From: Calditrichia bacterium
Lineage (GTDB): Bacteria; Calditrichota; Calditrichia; JAJRVZ01
Assembly: GCA_030634505.1 (NCBI GenBank)
Contig: DAOWAQ010000156.1
Span: 1-5,396 of the forward strand
DNA: 5,396 nt
Direction of reading: 5' to 3'
The position numbers and the translations under genes were made by a program. The notes under the pieces were generated by a model, which was not told where the DNA came from, made no database searches, and was given only the letters and a program-made list of their open reading frames with translations. This document shows positions 1 through 5,396 of this stretch, one piece after another (position 1 is the first letter of the stretch; every line of letters starts with the position of its first letter).

Positions 1-410
1 TCATTTACACCCGGTCCACCAATAGTATCATAATGTCCATCAATTATCAAAATTACATCAGGGTGTGCCGTTCCTGTTTTTGTAACAACGATATTTTGAA
101 GTGTATAAGAACTATAAGTGAAATCATGATAAACAATATCTGTATATCCATAACTTTGATATTTGCTAAACAGCCAATCCCTGGTATTTACTAAAGCAGT
201 AGATCCCGGGTTTTTCAATCCAAGTGATTCCAAATGTTGTAAATAAGATAAAATTGAATCACCTGATACTTGATTCACAATTGCTTGTATAAATGGATCA
301 ATATCTAATTCAATATTGGATTCGAATGGAATCGTACTTGAATGTTTTTTATCTGCAAACAAGAACGTTGTAAGAATTAATATTAGTATTACTATTGTAA
401 AATAGCGCAT
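1..410 (-). CDS. Secreted M28-family zinc peptidase, N-terminal part (runs off left edge)
   Basis: The reading frame opens at an ATG (410-408) and stays open to the window edge, giving 136 residues. Residues 1-19 look like a signal peptide: a short basic start (MRYF), a hydrophobic core, then a likely cleavage after FLFA before Asp20, so the protein is probably exported. Residues 35-115 resemble the helical N-terminal part of M28 aminopeptidases ('LQHLESLGLKNPGS', then 'TRDWLFSKYQSYGY'). Residues 121-136 carry the M28 core signature: a hydrophobic strand, then GHYDTIGGPGVN. His126 is the expected first zinc ligand and Asp128 the adjacent catalytic-site Asp. The next codon begins GA, so Asp or Glu, fitting the usual GxND zinc-bridging Asp. 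The remaining ligands and any C-terminal sorting domain lie outside the window. There is no strong Shine-Dalgarno site upstream, only an A-rich stretch. It lies downstream of moxR on the same strand, but the 243-base gap argues for its own promoter. The family call is firm; the substrate cannot be told. Confidence 0.85.
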   Translation of the reverse strand, partial: MRYFTIVILILILTTFLFADKKHSSTIPFESNIELDIDPFIQAIVNQVSGDSILSYLQHLESLGLKNPGSTALVNTRDWLFSKYQSYGYTDIVYHDFTYSSYTLQNIVVTKTGTAHPDVILIIDGHYDTIGGPGVN

Positions 411-653
411 TTAGTTTTTCTAAATTAAAATGAATAAATCTATTTGATTATTTTACTAAATATTCTACGAATTTACTGTACAAACATATCTTGTGCAATG
501 CATGAATTCACAATTGTATTTGCATTATTGGTATTTTCCTGATATTAATCTAAGATTAATTAAAAACTGTGACGAAGGATAAATAATTCAATAGAATCTT
601 ATCTAATCTAAAGTACAGAGTGGGTTAAATACTGCATATTTTATAAATATTTA
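411..653. other. Intergenic gap between moxR and the M28 peptidase gene
   Basis: These 243 bases are AT-rich with no convincing open frame on either strand. Just downstream of the moxR stop is a weak A/T-only stem (636-641 with 645-650, 3-base loop), too weak to call a terminator. On the minus strand, a TTG (498-496) lies 20 bases upstream of TAAATTCG (475-468). This resembles the Bacteroidota housekeeping promoter form TTG-N17..23-TAnnTTTG with one mismatch and would serve the M28 gene. Such matches are frequent by chance in A/T-rich DNA. Confidence 0.4.
468..498 (-). promoter_or_regulatory. Possible Bacteroidota-type promoter for the M28 peptidase gene
   Basis: Read on the minus strand, TTG (498-496), a 20-base spacer, then TAAATTCG (475-468) fits TTG-N17..23-TAnnTTTG with one mismatch in the -7 element. 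It sits about 58 bases upstream of the M28 start codon. The match is weak and depends on the organism really using this promoter type. Confidence 0.2.
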
Positions 654-1652
654 CTACTCTATATCTCCAATCAGTCTGTCAATAATATCCGAAGCAGTAA
701 CATTTTCTGCTTCAGCATGATAAGTAATTACAAGTCGATGTCGCAGAACTGAATGTGAGGTTTCTTTTATATCACTCAAATCGGGAGTTATTTTTCCCTT
801 TAGTGCAGCCCTTACTTTTGCCGCTAAAATCAAATATTGAGAAGCACGCGGTCCTGCACCCCAGCGAATCCAATTTTTGATATACTCTAATTTGTTGTCT
901 GAATTTGGTCGGGTTGCAGTCACTAATTTCACAGCATAATCGATAACATTTTGAGCCACAGGAACTTTCCTTACTAATTCCTGAAATTGAAGAATTTCTT
1001 CACTGTTAATAATTTTATTAACACGATTCGTTTCTAAGCCTGTCGTCCATTCAACAATTTTTTTTTCTTCTTCCTCTGATGGATAATCAAGCCACAAATT
1101 AAACATAAATCTATCCAATTGTGCTTCAGGAAGCGGATAGGTTCCTTCATGTTCAATCGGATTTTGAGTGGCTAACACAAAAAACGGTAATGACAATTCA
1201 TGTGTTATCCCCCCTGCTGTAACACTGTATTCCTGCATAGCTTCCAATAATGCAGACTGTGTTTTTGGTGGAGTTCTGTTGATTTCATCTGCAAGTATAA
1301 TGTTCGCAAAAATCGGACCTCTAATAAATTTAAACGATTTTTTCCCGGTCGATAAATCATCTTCAATAATTTCTGTACCGGTTATATCAGATGGCATTAA
1401 ATCCGGAGTAAATTGAATCCTTGAAAATTTGAGATCTAATACATCCGCCAGAGTTTTAATCATTAATGTTTTTGCCAGACCCGGAACACCAATTAATAAA
1501 CAATGTCCTTTTGCAAATAATGAAATTAGTAATTGTTCGATTATATTCTCTTGCCCAACAATTACTTTTCCCATCTCATTTTTTATTATTGTAAATGTCT
1601 CTTCCAGTTTCTCTATAGCCTCTACATCATTCATATTCTTCATTTCAGTCAT
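654..1652 (-). CDS. MoxR-family AAA+ ATPase
   Basis: This is a complete 332-residue protein, the usual MoxR length. Visible ATPase motifs in order are: Walker A GVPGLAKT (55-62, Lys61), Walker B 'ILADEINR' (119-126, Asp122-Glu123), sensor 1 'ATQNP' (161-165, Asn164), the family block 'LPEAQLDRF' (174-182) with the likely arginine finger, and sensor 2 'GAGPRAS' (265-271, Arg269) in the C-terminal lid. No signal peptide or membrane segment is seen, so it is cytoplasmic. MoxR proteins act as chaperone-like ATPases, often with VWA-domain partners, in metal-cofactor insertion or envelope-stress processes. The ATG at 1652-1650 is preferred because AAGGAA (1666-1661) lies 8 bases upstream; Met4 and Met7 are alternatives. 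The DUF58 and VWA genes that commonly follow moxR are absent from the next stretch, where an M28 peptidase lies after 243 bases. It is divergent from rlmN across an 85-base gap. The family is certain; the client is unknown. Confidence 0.95.
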   Translation of the reverse strand: MTEMKNMNDVEAIEKLEETFTIIKNEMGKVIVGQENIIEQLLISLFAKGHCLLIGVPGLAKTLMIKTLADVLDLKFSRIQFTPDLMPSDITGTEIIEDDLSTGKKSFKFIRGPIFANIILADEINRTPPKTQSALLEAMQEYSVTAGGITHELSLPFFVLATQNPIEHEGTYPLPEAQLDRFMFNLWLDYPSEEEEKKIVEWTTGLETNRVNKIINSEEILQFQELVRKVPVAQNVIDYAVKLVTATRPNSDNKLEYIKNWIRWGAGPRASQYLILAAKVRAALKGKITPDLSDIKETSHSVLRHRLVITYHAEAENVTASDIIDRLIGDIE

Positions 1653-1660
1653 GCTCTAAT

Positions 1661-1666
1661 TTCCTT
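1661..1666 (-). promoter_or_regulatory. Ribosome binding site of moxR
   Basis: On the minus strand AAGGAA lies 8 bases upstream of the ATG at 1652. It supports that start over the in-frame ATGs three and six codons further in. Confidence 0.6.
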
Positions 1667-1737
1667 GAGATTATATACTTACTTGCTTAAATTTTTTCCT
1701 TCATTCAAAAATAAATTTTACAAACACTATCTCATAT

Positions 1738-2811
1738 ATGCAAACGAAACAATTAGTTAATCACTACCTATTAAACTATTCTAAACTTGAACTACAAGAA
1801 TTTGTTCAATTAATGGGTTTGGAAAAATTCAGAGGCGATCAAATATATAAAGGAATATTTAATCAAGCACTTGAAGATATAGATCAACTCTCAACGCTTT
1901 CAAAAAAAATAAGAAATCAAATTTCTGATATATCTGAAATTCGACAATTCCAATTAGTCAAAACTACAAAATCCGAAAAAGATGATACTACTAAATTTTT
2001 GTGGGAATTGGCTGATGGTAAAAAAATAGAAAGTGTTATCATTTACGAAGGGAAAAGAGTAACATTCTGTATTTCATCACAAGTGGGTTGTGCCCTTGAT
2101 TGCAAATTTTGTGCAACAGGGAAAATGGGATTTTTGAGAAATCTTAATAGTGGTGAAATTATTGAACAGGTTTTAACCATGAAAAATCTGGCAAAAAACA
2201 AACCCACCAATATTGTCTTTATGGGCATGGGAGAACCTTTACTGAATTTGAAAAATGTCTTAAAAGCTTCAGATATAGTTTCAGACCCGGATGGACTAGC
2301 ATTCTCTAAAAATAAAATTACACTCTCAACAAGCGGCGTCATTCCCGGTATAAATAAATTAGCTGAAATGAAATCTCCATACTCTTTGGCCATTTCACTT
2401 AATTCAGTATTTGAAGATAAACGTCAGCAAATAATGCCGATATCAATTCAATATCCAATAAATGATCTTATGGATACTATCCAAAAATATGTAAAAACTA
2501 CTAAGAAAAAAGTTACCTTTGAGTATATTCTAATCAAAAATATAAATGATTCTAAAGAAGATGCTGATGAGCTTTTAAAACTAACACATAGGTTACCTTG
2601 TAAAATAAACATAATTCCCTGTAATTCGGATGACCCTGAATATCAGCCGCCTTCTGAAAAAAAAGTAAAATGGTTCAGTGACTATATTTATGATAATAAT
2701 AAAACCAGTACGGTAAGATTAAGAAAAGGCTGGGAAATTCAAGCTGCTTGTGGACAATTATATTATAAGCATGAAAATGCAATAGGGAAGAAGCTTGTGT
2801 CTGGTAACTAG
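1738..2811 (+). CDS. rlmN: Dual-specificity 23S rRNA / tRNA adenine-C2 methyltransferase RlmN
   Basis: RlmN is a cytoplasmic radical-SAM enzyme that methylates C2 of A2503 in 23S rRNA and A37 in some tRNAs. The 357-residue protein is of normal length. The N-terminal accessory domain (about 1-95) includes 'FRGDQIYKGIF' and 'LSTLSKKIR'. The 4Fe-4S cluster motif CALDCKFC is at 118-125 (Cys118, 122, 125). The SAM-binding 'GMGEP' is at 163-167. The methyl-carrying cysteine is Cys338 in 'AACGQL'. All catalytic cysteines are present, so it should be active. The block before 'AACGQL' reads RKGWEIQ where many relatives have RGxDI, a mild variation. The ATG at 1738 has no Shine-Dalgarno site, but the protein aligns from the start with typical RlmN N-termini. 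The C-terminus is odd: the codons for the last residues (SGN) and the TAG stop lie inside the heptad array that begins at 2801, so the tail after 'AACGQLYYK' was probably remodelled by that array. Confidence 0.97.
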   Translation: MQTKQLVNHYLLNYSKLELQEFVQLMGLEKFRGDQIYKGIFNQALEDIDQLSTLSKKIRNQISDISEIRQFQLVKTTKSEKDDTTKFLWELADGKKIESVIIYEGKRVTFCISSQVGCALDCKFCATGKMGFLRNLNSGEIIEQVLTMKNLAKNKPTNIVFMGMGEPLLNLKNVLKASDIVSDPDGLAFSKNKITLSTSGVIPGINKLAEMKSPYSLAISLNSVFEDKRQQIMPISIQYPINDLMDTIQKYVKTTKKKVTFEYILIKNINDSKEDADELLKLTHRLPCKINIIPCNSDDPEYQPPSEKKVKWFSDYIYDNNKTSTVRLRKGWEIQAACGQLYYKHENAIGKKLVSGN

Positions 2812-2849
2812 TTCCTGGTTGCTGGTATCTGGTATCTGGTAAATAGTCG
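2801..2849 (+). repeat. Left heptad array, seven units of consensus CTGGTWN
   Basis: Units start at 2801, 2808, 2815, 2822, 2829, 2836 and 2843 with no phase slip. Five of seven begin CTGGT; the second is CTAGTTC and the last (ATAGTCG) is degenerate. Units four and five are identical (CTGGTAT). The second unit contains the rlmN stop codon TAG (2809-2811). The array faces inward, opposite in orientation to the right array. Confidence 0.85.
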
Positions 2850-2875
2850 ACAAAAAAAGGTTGGGGTTTTATGTT

Positions 2876-3238
2876 ATGAGCTACAAAATTTACAAATTTG
2901 GCAAGAAGCCAGAGAATCGTTATTGAAATTCATAAAATGACATTGTATAAATTGCCAAAATTCGAGATGTATGAAGAGGGTAGTCAAATTAGAAGATCCA
3001 TAAAATCCGTTAAATCAAATATTGTTGAAGGTTACGGCAGAAGTAGATATAAACAAGATTATATTAAATTCTTAGTTTATTCATTATCATCAAATGATGA
3101 AACTATCGATCATCTGGAAAATTATTTGAGACCAATTCACTCAAAGATGAAATTATTTATACTAGATTACATGAAAGATTAGAAATCTTAGGAAAAAAAA
3201 TAAATCGATTTATACAATCGATTGAAAATTCAAAATAA
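2876..3238 (+). pseudogene. Four-helix-bundle protein (23S rRNA intervening-sequence family), frameshifted
   Basis: The protein is spread over three frames that join into one clear family member of about 121 residues. The family start MSYK is at 2876. After one missing A (about 2885-2890) the frame continues as NLQIWQEARE to 2916. After a second missing base (at 2917-2918) it continues as VIEIHKMTLYKL, then 'EGSQIRRSIKSVKSNIVEGYGR' (the family hallmark) and 'SNDETIDHLEN' to about 3123. After a missing T (about 3122-3127) it continues as FETNSLKDE, 'LEILGKKINRFIQSIE' and a stop at 3236-3238. Each shift is a one-base loss, two of them in A or T runs, and there are no in-frame stop substitutions, so decay looks recent. 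A frame from a TTG at 2898 to 3182 covers only the middle and is not a credible gene. Family members occur within 23S rRNA intervening sequences and as stand-alone genes; cellular function is unclear. Homopolymer sequencing errors are the main alternative, though rlmN, moxR and adk next to it are intact. Confidence 0.85.
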
Positions 3239-3303
3239 TTAAGGGCAGATCTATTTTTGTTAAACATATAACCGATTTTCCTTTATATAATATATTTACG
3301 AAA

Positions 3304-3352
3304 AAACTAGTAACTAATGACCAGTAACAAGCAACCAGTAGCGAGAAACCAG
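3304..3352 (-). repeat. Right heptad array, seven units, inverted relative to the left array
   Basis: On the plus strand units end in variants of CCAG, CTAG, AAG, GAG or TAA (for example CAACCAG, TGACCAG, AAACCAG), starting at 3304, 3311, 3318, 3325, 3332, 3339 and 3346. On the minus strand three of seven begin CTGGT. It is more degenerate than the left array but keeps perfect 7-base phase. The last base before the adk ribosome binding site (3353) is the end of the array. Confidence 0.8.
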
Positions 3353-3358
3353 AAGGAG
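3353..3358 (+). promoter_or_regulatory. Ribosome binding site of adk
   Basis: AAGGAG lies 5 bases upstream of the ATG at 3364 and is the strongest Shine-Dalgarno site in the window. It starts directly at the end of the right heptad array. A read-through transcript in which the two arrays pair could place this site beside a long stem. Confidence 0.85.
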
Positions 3359-3363
3359 CAAAA

Positions 3364-4026
3364 ATGTATCTAATTCTATTCGGAGCACCGGGTGTTGGAA
3401 AAGGAACACAGGCAAAATTAATCAGCAAAAAACACAAAATACCTCAAATTTCCACAGGTGATATGTTGAGAGCAGCTGTAAAGAATAAAACAGAACTTGG
3501 AAAGAAAGCCGGCGAAATTATGTCACGAGGTGAACTTGTACCGGATGATCTTATTTTAGAAATGATAAAAGAACGATTTGGTATGGATGATTGTAAAAAT
3601 GGTTTTATTTTAGATGGATTTCCCAGAACTCTGGCTCAAGCAGAGGGTCTGGATAAATTAATGCAGCATCTAAAGTTGCCTGAATTTAACTGTATTGAAA
3701 TTTCTGTTCCCGATCAGGATATAATTTCTCGTTTGGTCAGTAGAAGATTGTGTAGTAATTGCGGTACAGATTATAATTTGATTACTAATCCACCACCAGA
3801 AGATTTGAAATGCATAATATGCGGAGGTGAAATTATTCAAAGAAAAGATGACAATGAAGAAACAATAACAAATCGTTTAAAAGTATATACAGATCAAACA
3901 GCGCCTCTAAAAAACTATTATCAATCAAAAGGAAATTTTATCACTGTTGATGGAAGAAAAAAGATTGATGAAGTCCAGGAAGATATTAACAATCTTCTTA
4001 AAGAACATAGTAAACAAATTAATTAA
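3364..4026 (+). CDS. adk: Adenylate kinase, long zinc-lid form
   Basis: The enzyme interconverts ATP + AMP and 2 ADP in the cytoplasm and is essential for adenine nucleotide balance. The 220-residue length is normal for the long-lid type. The P-loop GAPGVGKGTQ is at 7-16. The AMP-binding region has TGDMLR (31-36) and DGFPRT (84-89). The lid carries four cysteines, Cys130 and Cys133 (LCSNCG), then Cys150 and Cys153 (CIICGG), arranged to bind a structural zinc. The catalytic arginine region follows: 'QRKDDNEETITNR' (159-171). All key residues are present. The start is fixed by AAGGAG at 3353-3358 and by the P-loop lying 6 residues in. Adenylate kinase often sits in the ribosomal protein operon beside secY, but here it follows rlmN and a heptad-flanked pseudogene. 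A TATAAT at 3286-3291 could be part of a promoter, but no -35 hexamer stands at proper spacing. Confidence 0.98.
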   Translation: MYLILFGAPGVGKGTQAKLISKKHKIPQISTGDMLRAAVKNKTELGKKAGEIMSRGELVPDDLILEMIKERFGMDDCKNGFILDGFPRTLAQAEGLDKLMQHLKLPEFNCIEISVPDQDIISRLVSRRLCSNCGTDYNLITNPPPEDLKCIICGGEIIQRKDDNEETITNRLKVYTDQTAPLKNYYQSKGNFITVDGRKKIDEVQEDINNLLKEHSKQIN

Positions 4027-4255
4027 TGGAAAATATTGATGGGAAATAAGATATAAAAGTATTAGGTTTAAGCAGGAATGGGAGTGACTACAGCATTAAA
4101 CTCCCCCTGTTCCCATCGGGACTCCTTCGGAAAAAGGGGGAAAGGGAATGTCTTATTTTGACTGTTCCAGTGACACTGATTTAACAAATCTAATAATACT
4201 TTATCGTGCCTATTCATCGGGAATGCAAATGGGAAAATTCCTGTAATTATATTAT
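4027..4255. other. Intergenic region after adk, with a GC-rich structured patch
   Basis: These 229 bases hold no credible gene; an ATG overlapping the adk stop gives only seven codons. The middle holds the structured element annotated separately. To its right, TTGACT (4158-4163) and TTTAAC (4180-4185), 16 bases apart, form a weak sigma-70-like pair that could serve the lipoprotein gene. A short palindrome (CAGTG-A-CACTG, 4168-4178) lies between them. No ribosome binding site is seen before the ATG at 4256. Confidence 0.5.
4102..4148. repeat. GC-rich branched inverted-repeat element (REP-like)
   Basis: An outer stem of 7 pairs (TCCCCCT 4102-4108 with AGGGGGA 4135-4141) encloses two small hairpins: one around CCC-ATC-GGG (4112-4120) and one at TCC-TTC-GGA (4123-4131). 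A second pairing, TTCCC (4110-4114) with GGGAA (4144-4148), competes with these. The patch stands out strongly from its A/T-rich surroundings. It lacks a following T tract on either strand, so it is a poor intrinsic terminator. It looks more like a dispersed REP-type palindromic repeat, but only one copy is in the window. Confidence 0.5.
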
Positions 4256-5396
4256 ATGTTTAAAAAATTAACCAAAATAATATTAGAGATTTTAATTGTA
4301 TTTCTTTGTATAAATTCTTGTACGGAAAGAGATCGGAGTAATCCACTTGACCCTAAGGCTAATGTTAAACCCGATGTAAATCTTACTATTTTATCATTCA
4401 ATGATCGTATTGAATTGAAATGGAATTCAACCAACTTAACTGATTTTAAGGGTTACAACATTTACAGGCAAGATCACACTGATTCCTCATTTATTATAGT
4501 TGCAGGTGAAATACTTCCTGATCCTATCATTTTTATTGATTACAACATTATTTATAAGACAACCTACACATATTACTTAACTATCCAAGGAGAAGAATAT
4601 GAAAGTTCTCCTTCTAATAAGGTTTCTATCACACCCGGACCCGGTTTTAATTGGATTGTGGACAATTGGGGATATCAAATAATTAAAACAACCTATGACG
4701 CCAAATACAAAATGGAGGATTATTTTACAGATTGGAGACCGGAAGATATTGCCATAGATGCAGAAAATAACATTGCATTAATTACGCAACCCACCGGTAG
4801 AAGGATTGATATTATAAAAACACAAACAGCGAGCCGCGACACTTTGTTTACCAGTGAGGATCGATATTTTATAGATAATCCATATCTTGTAGAATTTGAA
4901 CCAAAAAATAAAATGTTTTGGATATCTGACAGCGCAGGTACTATATACAGAATATCATCATCAGATTATTCAATTCATTTAACTCAATCTGATATTATTA
5001 AACCGGATGAAATTTTTATACAACTTAATAATGACATCATTTATATAATTGATGACAAATCCAATAATATTTATCAATTTGATTTGAATGGAAACCAGAT
5101 TAATAAAATCTCGCAAATCGGAAACCATGTATTTATAAATCCTAAAAAATTTGTTATAGATTCAGTTGATAATCAATTTTGGTTAGTTGAAGAATTGGAT
5201 GACAAAGATTATTTATATACAGGCTTTATTAATAATTCACAAATTTCGCTTGTAGACTCATTCGATCATGTGCTTGAAATACATTTAGCTCCCGTTGATC
5301 AATCCCCTTGGATTTCGGTTTATGAAAATGGAAAATCTTTAATTATGCAACTTTCCAAAGCAGGTAATCGTCAATTAGAACTAACAGGATTCTACA
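4256..5396 (+). CDS. Lipoprotein with fibronectin-III-like domain and probable beta-propeller (runs off right edge)
   Basis: The frame opens at ATG 4256-4258 and stays open for 380 codons to the edge. Residues 1-21 form a lipoprotein signal (basic MFKK, hydrophobic core, then INS before Cys22), although Glu11 inside the core is unusual. The mature protein starts CTERDRSNPLDP, a style common in envelope lipoproteins of Ignavibacteria-like and related lineages. Residues about 39-127 resemble a fibronectin type III domain ('RIELKWN' strand, 'FKGYNIYR' at 64-71, 'YYLTIQGEEYESSPSNKV'). From about 160 on, segments recur at roughly 50-residue spacing with hydrophobic strand pairs and aspartates: 'RPEDIAIDAENNIALI', 'VEFEPKNKMFWISDSAG', 'IIYIIDDKSNNIYQFD', 'KKFVIDSVDNQFWLVEE'. 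This fits an NHL- or YVTN-like beta-propeller. The role is likely surface binding or sensing, but no specific function can be assigned. The start has no Shine-Dalgarno site; the lipobox placement supports it. Confidence 0.8.
   Translation, partial: MFKKLTKIILEILIVFLCINSCTERDRSNPLDPKANVKPDVNLTILSFNDRIELKWNSTNLTDFKGYNIYRQDHTDSSFIIVAGEILPDPIIFIDYNIIYKTTYTYYLTIQGEEYESSPSNKVSITPGPGFNWIVDNWGYQIIKTTYDAKYKMEDYFTDWRPEDIAIDAENNIALITQPTGRRIDIIKTQTASRDTLFTSEDRYFIDNPYLVEFEPKNKMFWISDSAGTIYRISSSDYSIHLTQSDIIKPDEIFIQLNNDIIYIIDDKSNNIYQFDLNGNQINKISQIGNHVFINPKKFVIDSVDNQFWLVEELDDKDYLYTGFINNSQISLVDSFDHVLEIHLAPVDQSPWISVYENGKSLIMQLSKAGNRQLELTGFY

Larger units (their letters stand above)
2801..3352 (+). mobile_element. 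Putative small insertion: four-helix-bundle pseudogene between inverted heptad arrays
   Basis: Two arrays of seven 7-base units, 2801-2849 and 3304-3352, face each other around a broken four-helix-bundle gene. Read ungapped as an inverted repeat, the arrays match at 33 of 49 positions by my count, with one unit pair identical and a 9-base perfect inverted match (2815-2823 against 3330-3338). The unit occupies essentially all the space between rlmN and adk. No transposase, integrase or clear target duplication is visible. If it moved, it moved with help from elsewhere, or it spread by recombination between arrays. The boundaries are taken from the repeats; insertion itself is an inference. Confidence 0.5.

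Noticed and set aside
1168..1659. Open frames on the plus strand opposite the MoxR gene
   Set aside because: They are antisense to strongly conserved ATPase motifs, have no ribosome binding sites and encode no recognisable protein.
1670..1675. TATAAT on the minus strand as the moxR -10 element
   Set aside because: The implied start of transcription would fall in the ribosome binding site, leaving almost no leader, and there is no -35 hexamer at proper spacing.
2043..2393. A 116-codon frame on the minus strand inside rlmN
   Set aside because: It is the mirror of the radical-SAM core of rlmN, with no recognisable domain or start signal.
2898..3182. A 94-codon frame from a TTG as an independent gene
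   Set aside because: It lacks the family N-terminus (LQIWQEARE) and the C-terminal helix, both of which lie in neighbouring frames, and its start has no ribosome binding site. It is the middle fragment of the frameshifted gene.
3286..3291. TATAAT as the adk -10 element
   Set aside because: The nearest TTG-type hexamer (3258-3263) is 22 bases upstream, too far, and A/T-rich DNA gives many such matches. It remains possible but is not supported.
2801..3352. CRISPR array
   Set aside because: The units are 7 bases, directly abutting without spacers, and the two arrays are in opposite orientation.
2787..3359. Target-site duplication around the heptad element (GAAGAAGC at 2787-2794, GAAGGAGC at 3352-3359)
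   Set aside because: Only 7 of 8 bases match, the left copy is 6 bases away from the array, and the right copy overlaps a Shine-Dalgarno sequence, so chance is more likely.
4102..4141. Intrinsic terminator of adk
   Set aside because: There is no T tract after the stem on either strand, it lies about 75 bases past the stop, and its branched shape does not fit a simple terminator.
4168..4178. CAGTG-A-CACTG as an operator
   Set aside because: A single 5-base arm with a one-base centre is too short to support a regulator site.
4252..4434. A 60-codon minus-strand frame over the start of the lipoprotein gene
   Set aside because: The plus-strand frame has a lipoprotein signal and stays open for 380 codons, so the minus frame is a shadow.

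Overview
The window is AT-rich, with short, mostly A/T intergenic gaps and weak or absent Shine-Dalgarno sites at several starts. It looks like a bacterium of the Fibrobacterota-Chlorobiota-Bacteroidota side of the tree. An Ignavibacteria-like or related uncultured lineage is my best guess. This rests on three things: a lipoprotein beginning with an 'NPLDP' segment after its lipid cysteine, a four-helix-bundle (23S intervening-sequence type) gene flanked by CTGGT heptads, and general base composition. The assignment is an inference, not a sequence match.

Layout, left to right. On the minus strand, 410 to 1 encodes the N-terminal 136 residues of a secreted M28-type zinc peptidase cut by the window edge. 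Upstream of it on the same strand is a complete MoxR-family AAA+ ATPase (1652 to 654), separated by a 243-base gap. From 1738 everything reads on the plus strand. A complete rlmN (23S rRNA / tRNA A2 methyltransferase) comes first, then a four-helix-bundle pseudogene, then a complete adk (zinc-lid adenylate kinase). A GC-rich structured intergenic element follows, and last is the first 380 codons of a lipoprotein with a fibronectin-III-like domain followed by a probable beta-propeller, which runs off the right edge.

The most notable part is 2801-3352. Two arrays of seven 7-base units (consensus CTGGTWN) stand in opposite orientation around a four-helix-bundle gene. That gene is broken by three apparent single-base deletions, although its protein sequence is otherwise well preserved. 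The left array supplies the stop codon and last residues of rlmN, and the right array ends exactly where the adk ribosome binding site begins. The whole looks like a compact insertion (about 550 bp) wedged between two housekeeping genes. It contains no transposase, so any mobility would have to be supplied from elsewhere.

Functionally, rlmN and adk are housekeeping genes (ribosome modification and adenine nucleotide balance). The flanking M28 peptidase and lipoprotein are cell-envelope or exported proteins. MoxR is a chaperone-like ATPase whose usual DUF58/VWA partners are not next to it here.
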